A stretch of 64,000 nucleotides of DNA from Drosophila persimilis (Eukaryota > Arthropoda > Insecta > Diptera > Drosophilidae): assembly GCF_003286085.1 (NCBI RefSeq), contig NW_020825294.1, positions 4,030,001-4,094,000 on the forward strand, written 5' to 3'. The notes beneath the pieces were generated by a model. The model was not told where the DNA came from. It searched no databases and was given only the letters and a program-made list of their open reading frames with translations. Made by a program: the position numbers and the translations under genes. Shown in pieces: positions 59,140-64,000 of this stretch. Position 1 is the first letter of the stretch; every line of letters begins with the position of its first letter.

Positions 59140-61380
59140 ATATGACAATTGGGAGAGCTTCAAAGTGGCTTTATTGGTTACTTTTGAATGGTTAGAATCA
59201 TTAATAGGGGAGAGATTACTTGAAGGTTGCCATATTTCTGAAAGATAAGGTTGGAAAAGATATAGGACTGAATTTAAGATATGTATGAAAACTAAGACGA
59301 TTAATAGCATTAGACATTAGACCTTTGTAGCTTTCTAGCTACAAAAACAGAGATAGGCCTATGGAAAAAGCATTCAGTGAGAAGGAGAGATATATATCCC
59401 TCAGTTCAGAGATATATGTGTAGCCCAGTTTAGCTGGGAGCTGCTCTAGCGGCAGAGATGATCGATTGCTGTACTTTTTAGATCCCATTTTGATGGCTGA
59501 ATGGCTGTGTCTCAGTTCCGACTTGTCTATAGATAGATAGTCTGGGTAGAACTCTCTTTGGAGCAGCAAAGTCTTAAGACATAAGGCTACAAATATGGAC
59601 AGATTAGGGATGTATAAACTGGTGGCTTTGACCTGATTTAGTTAGAGGTATAAGTGCCGAGGCCTAGACCTATTCTCGATGAGTATTCCCCATTCGTCAA
59701 GTGCTGTATTCTCTACTCATCTTCCCTAGTTACCCACCTACCCTACCTTCTCCCCCTATACCGCAGCCTACTCCTCCTCCTCCCCTTTAAAACATATTAT
59801 TCAACTTTTTTCATTTGCTGGCTGCTGGCTGCTGTTGTTGCTCTTTTATGCAATTTCGCATCGTATCGTATTTTTTATTACGATTTTCGTTTTGTTTTCG
59901 CATCCGCCGCTGCCGCTGCCGCTGCACTGCTTTCTGCTTTTGTTTTTGTTTTTGTCATTTGGTTCGGGCGCGCATTGTGCCGCGTGCACTCGTATGACAC
60001 ACACACACACACACACTGGAGAGACAGAGAGAGCGAGAGGTACAGTCACACCAAAGTTTTCATCATAACGGTAACGGTTTCTGCAAAATCACCAGGGAGA
60101 CATTTGATGTTTGATTTCCGCGTAATTACCTTCTTTTTTTTCGTTTCTGTGTGTCTTTGGTATTGTTTTTCCCCCTCGGTTTTCCTTTTTGTTTGCAAGA
60201 TTTTCCTTCACACTAATTACAAAAAAAAAATACAAAAACACTGCTGCTGCGGTTGCATTTGGAGGCAGTAACTGTAGGCGTGCCACCCGATGTGGCAATT
60301 ATTTCTCTCCCTCCTTTTAACACATATCGCATTAAGGCGCTTTAATAAGCCAATCTCCCATTCTCCCTCTCTCTATCTCTCTCTCACTCTGGTTACCCCA
60401 TAGCAAAAATAAAAGACAAGTGAACGATTTCCGTTCGCGCGCCCGTCATTTGACACGTTTAACGAAATGAAAATGATTGACGACTCTGGTGATGACTTGA
60501 CGACTTGGCAACTCTGGATAATGCCTGCCAAATGGGCGCCTCTCTTGCGAAACTGCCGCTGCGCGAGGCCCACTGACAAGTTAATAGTTAACTCTATTAA
60601 CTTTTTATGACGACAACAACAAGAAAAACAACAGCAGCACTAGTAGAAGTGGCACTGGTGTTGCCTCAAAGGAAGTTGCATTCACCCCAAAGAACGGCAG
60701 CAAACATAATCAATATACGAATATTGAAAAAAAAAACCAACAACAACAAAACCCCAAGAGCTGTTTGGGGCAATGATTGAATCAATAATTGACTTCCTGC
60801 GGTGCCGGGCCTGCCTACGAATAGGAGTACGACTACGACTACGAGAGGAGGTATCTCTGCCACTTCGCAATTGATCATTATTAATGCCATTGATTAGTTT
60901 TTGGTTTGTCAATTTTGCGCCGAGTTTTGAGTTTTTCCCCAAAGCTTTTCTGACGATTTTTTATGGCTAATGGTTCTTAATGTGGTTTTTTGGTGGCCTG
61001 GGAACTAGTTCATTAAAGAATTGGGAGTTGCAGAAATGAATAAAAAAAACTTTGGCCATATTTGATTTAGAATTTAAGGAAATCTATAAAAATCTATAGA
61101 GCAAAATTTACAAAATCATTCACAATATATTTCCCGTATGGAAACCAAAGAATATTGAGTATATTTTTAGGAGATTAGTTTTGCATACCTCTTGTATTTG
61201 AGGGACTTTGTGATGATCCACCCAGATTTCGATTCCAGAAGGAATATGATTCAGGGGTGAATATAGGGATGGAGATATGGATATTGAAGATGGAGATGGA
61301 TACCCTGCATTGAGGCACCTTTTTGTCAATGTTCTGTGTTGATCGTTTAGAACCTCTCTAAGATTTTCTTCTCTCACGTT
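59140..61380. other. Intron sequence with simple repeats only
   Basis: No gene recognised. Contains CCGCTG triplets (59906-59926), (CA)n at about 59997-60016, CT runs (60365-60388) and ACGACT repeats (60824-60843). Confidence 0.5.
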
Positions 61381-61384
61381 TTTT

Positions 61385-61515
61385 GTTTTTTTTTATAAAT
61401 ATTAAATTTATTTATTTATTCTTTATTTATTTATTTAATATTTAATTTATTTTTATTTATTGAAATAATTTATTTGTATTATTATTTATTTGTTAATTAA
61501 ATAATTATTAAATTT
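61385..61515. repeat. ATTTATTT-rich tract
   Basis: About 130 bases of almost only A and T, made of TTTATTTATT words. Confidence 0.8.
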
Positions 61516-61519
61516 TAAA

Positions 61520-62510
61520 CCATCAAGGAGGCCAGCCCCCTGCCCACCCCCGGCTCATTCGCTGCGCTGACTTTTTTCCTACCCCTTTTTGATTGATTAA
61601 AATACAAACTACTTAAGTTTTCCGATGATTTCATCTGCCGCCCATTCATAAAAATCACTACCACTTTGGTTTCACATTTCTTTCGCAGCTTTTTTCTTTT
61701 GATTAATTCAAAATCGCTTTCGCAAGAGCATCTCAAGCAAATCATCAGATACATTTCTCAATAGCCATTCGTGGATGTGGGAATGGGTGTGTGTGTGTTG
61801 ACAAGGCTAACCAATAGACGCCCCCACAATTCATCCAGCCATCTGTTTGTCTGTCGTCTCGGTCCATCTGCAGTCCAGCCAGAAAACAAGCTCAATTTAT
61901 GATCAAAACTTGTGGCATCCATCATCGTGCAACTTGTCTTGTCGTTGTCTAGTCTTTGTCTTGTCTCTCCTAAAAGGGCCTGCTCCACCTCCTCCTCCAG
62001 TCCCCCACAGGGGAGACGTCTGTGCGTATATGCAAACGAGAGAACGCCATATAATAAACGCCAAAAAGGCAGCACAGCGGAAAAGTAAGGGTAAGGAACC
62101 CGCGAGAGAGCTGTCCGTGTTATAAATGATGGCTCCCCTCAACCCCCCAACTCCAAGTCCAAGAGCCTCTCTCTAGCGCCACATGCCACGGCAAAAGATC
62201 TAAGACCCATGTTGCACATCACAACGTCCCATCTGTCTGTCCGTCCGTCTGTCTGTCTGTCTAAATGTTGTGCGGCCCACGCATTCTCTGGGGCATAACC
62301 TGCTGCATCATTTTTCACTCGAAGATTGCATAATGATTGACAATTCATTATGCCACAGAGAGGCCCAGCCTCAGCTCTGCTTGTGCTATCGCTTCTCAAA
62401 GGAATGGAGTAGGGTTTTTCTTTTGCGGGACTTTTCTTAATGGCTCACCAGATTAGGCATCTCCCCGAGGGCCAATAAGGAAGTGAAATGAAGTGTGCTT
62501 CTTGCCCCTA
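61520..62510. other. Intron sequence before RP3
   Basis: No gene recognised. Short (GT)n near 61786-61799 and GTCT/GTCC repeats (62231-62261), which lack the mini-me core. Confidence 0.5.
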
Positions 62511-62519
62511 AGTAACTTA

Positions 62520-62558
62520 TTAATGAATCGGTTTTTTCTTCTTTTCTTTCAGGTGAGT
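62520..62558 (+). other. osp: Recursive splice site RP3 (zero-nucleotide exon), junction 62552/62553
   Basis: A TTAATG branch-like sequence near 62520 is followed by the tract GTTTTTTCTTCTTTTCTTTC, then AG at 62552, and a perfect GTGAGT donor begins at 62553. This is the cleanest ratcheting-point match of the window. It lies about 13.8 kb into the intron that follows the PH exon. Confidence 0.9.
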
Positions 62559-62611
62559 TAATACCAAGAACGAGAGATCCAAAAAAAAAAGACACACACA
62601 CACACGTGAGT
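62553..62611 (+). other. osp: Possible cryptic recursive-splicing exon after RP3
   Basis: A second GTGAGT donor begins at 62606, right after a (CA)n tract, and would define a 53-nt exon (62553-62605). The two donors have identical hexamers, so their relative use would decide between exon inclusion and recursive skipping. Confidence 0.45.
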
Positions 62612-62619
62612 AGGCAACT

Positions 62620-64000
62620 TGATTGAGGTTTCAGTCTCTCAATCCAAGGTCAATCGTTTGGTTTAATTGAAAAATCCACAAAGGTGTGACCGCAAAAAGC
62701 ATGAAAATATCGTGAACTTTCGAAAACAATAGAGGAAGCCCCCCTTCCCCTCCATCCAGCGACTGCAATTGTGTATCTCAAAGATACTCGAATGCGATGA
62801 GGCGGGGAAAGGCGGGTATTGCACAACTTTGTCGGTCGTTTCGCACACCTGTTGCTCGGTCGGTCGATGCTGCCGGTCGGTCCAAGTCGATGTCGATGTC
62901 GATGTCTATGCCAATGTCTAATTGAAGCAATTAGTGGACCCATTATGGCATTTTTTGTTGTTGCTGTTGTTCGATTTTTGTTTCAATTAGTTGGGTTTTT
63001 TTTTTCTATGCCACAGAATGGGGGACGCCTCTGGGCTGTGGGCCTCTGGGCCCCTGGGCTCTCGCGTAATTAGCCCCAAAGTTAAAGTCGAAGTTCGAGG
63101 AACCCCTCCACCATCCACCTTCCACCATTCATTTGCTATGACAACACACCATAAAAACCAGCACAACATTTATGTACAAAAGACAATTGACCTTCGTTAG
63201 TCAAAAGTTCATTTGCATCAATTTATAATGGCATAATACTACAGATACACTGTCGTGGAACTGTGGGAGATACTTGCGCAATCTTTTGGCCACAAGAAAT
63301 GCTTGCAGCCACTTGTTGAACATCCATAAGTGGGTTATGGAAACACTGCAGCGATCAAACCAAACGGCATAACAAGTTCTTTGGTTGGAAAATGGAAAAC
63401 GGTTTCCATTCCTCATTTAACTAATTGAATCGTGTCTATTAATAGAACTAGTTCCCGCAATGATCCATAAATTACAGCAACAGAAAATCAAAACAAATCA
63501 AATCAAATTTAAATTTAAATGAGAATCGTGGCAGGCAATCGTTGGCTCGTTATTTGTGATTTCTATTCATTATTCCACTTTAGATCGCAATTCACTTGAG
63601 ATATGAGTATGGGGTACAGTCCGGAACTGTGCGATCTACGGCAACCCTAGCATGTGCCCCGACAAAAACGTTTGGCTGCAACACTTTTGTTTTAATGATA
63701 TATAACTTTTATTTCGGATTAATCACATATAAATGGTGGACTTAATTCTCTAAAGATTTTTGACAATTATTAAACAAATCTGCAGATTACAAAAGGCAGC
63801 AGAAATACCTGAATTTATCATATAAGACATCTTTTATCAGTTGAAGAAATCTATTTGGTGTTGAGGAACTTCTTTAGATGCTGTGGATGGGCTTGAGATG
63901 TTGGAAGATCTCTTTCAGATAGTGTGTAGATATTGGAAGATCTCCTTGAGAAGGCTATTTGTTGCTTTAAAAGTGATTTGCAACTGAATGAACAATAAAT
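62620..64000. other. Intron sequence after RP3, runs off the window
   Basis: No gene recognised. A GTCGAT hexanucleotide tract lies at 62886-62906. A roughly 35-bp unit containing TTGGAAGATCTC is present twice near 63900 and 63933. Confidence 0.5.

Larger units (their letters stand above)
48756..64000 (+). other. osp: osp intron downstream of the PH exon (5' part, continues to the right)
   Basis: It begins with a strong GTGAGT donor. The next osp exon should start with an RWQRRFF-like segment, and no such sequence was found up to the window edge. The intron holds a Helentron-like element (49135-50265), an oppositely oriented CGP sperm-protein gene (55915-56115) and a ratcheting point at 62552/62553, about 13.8 kb after the exon. 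Confidence 0.7.

Noticed and set aside
1-64000. tRNA, rRNA, CRISPR or bacterial-type operons
   Set aside because: No tRNA-like B box with cloverleaf context, no rRNA, and no regular direct-repeat/spacer array was seen; gene density and splice signals are those of an insect intron.

Overview
The window reads as Drosophila-type insect DNA, almost entirely non-coding intron. It is AT-rich, full of di- to hexanucleotide microsatellites, long homopolymers and minisatellites, and has metazoan splice signals and no long open frame with convincing protein character. One 81-bp exon (48675-48755, + strand) encodes 27 residues that match the first strand region of the N-terminal PH domain of the MPRIP/Outspread family ([19 protein letters not shown] core). 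I therefore place the whole window inside the very large Drosophila gene outspread (osp), transcribed left to right. The species is probably a Drosophila outside melanogaster; an obscura-group origin is possible but not proven.

Layout: positions 1-48674 are the 3' part of one huge osp intron, 48675-48755 is the exon, and 48756-64000 is the 5' part of the next intron. Three sites on the + strand look like textbook ratcheting points for recursive splicing (zero-nucleotide exons): a branch-point match, a pyrimidine tract, a YAG acceptor and immediately a GTRAG/GTATG donor. Their junctions are at 2545/2546, 33082/33083 and 62552/62553. Each also has a second donor-like site 53-112 nt downstream, so each could define a short cryptic recursive-splicing exon. 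Two lie upstream of the exon and one downstream, on the coding strand of osp only. Recursive splicing of osp introns is known in D. melanogaster.

A second gene lies inside the downstream intron on the opposite strand. It is a 66-codon Cys-Gly-Pro-rich reading frame (55915-56115, minus) of the Mst(3)CGP sperm-tail protein type (Mst84D/Mst87F), with an initiator-like motif upstream and an AATAAA downstream. Nesting in an osp intron parallels the Adh/Adhr arrangement of D. melanogaster, but no Adh sequence is seen here.

A mini-me/DINE-1-like non-autonomous Helentron occupies about 49135-50265. The rest of the intron DNA carries many degenerate tandem arrays. At least six have a period of about 115-170 bp but different unit sequences (near 2.8-3.4, 5.75-6.2, 24.5-24.9 with 31.6-32.25 and 33.6-34.2, 36.6-37.6 and 52.0-52.45 kb). 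The three arrays between 24.5 and 34.2 kb appear to be one repeat family in both orientations, around the second ratcheting point.
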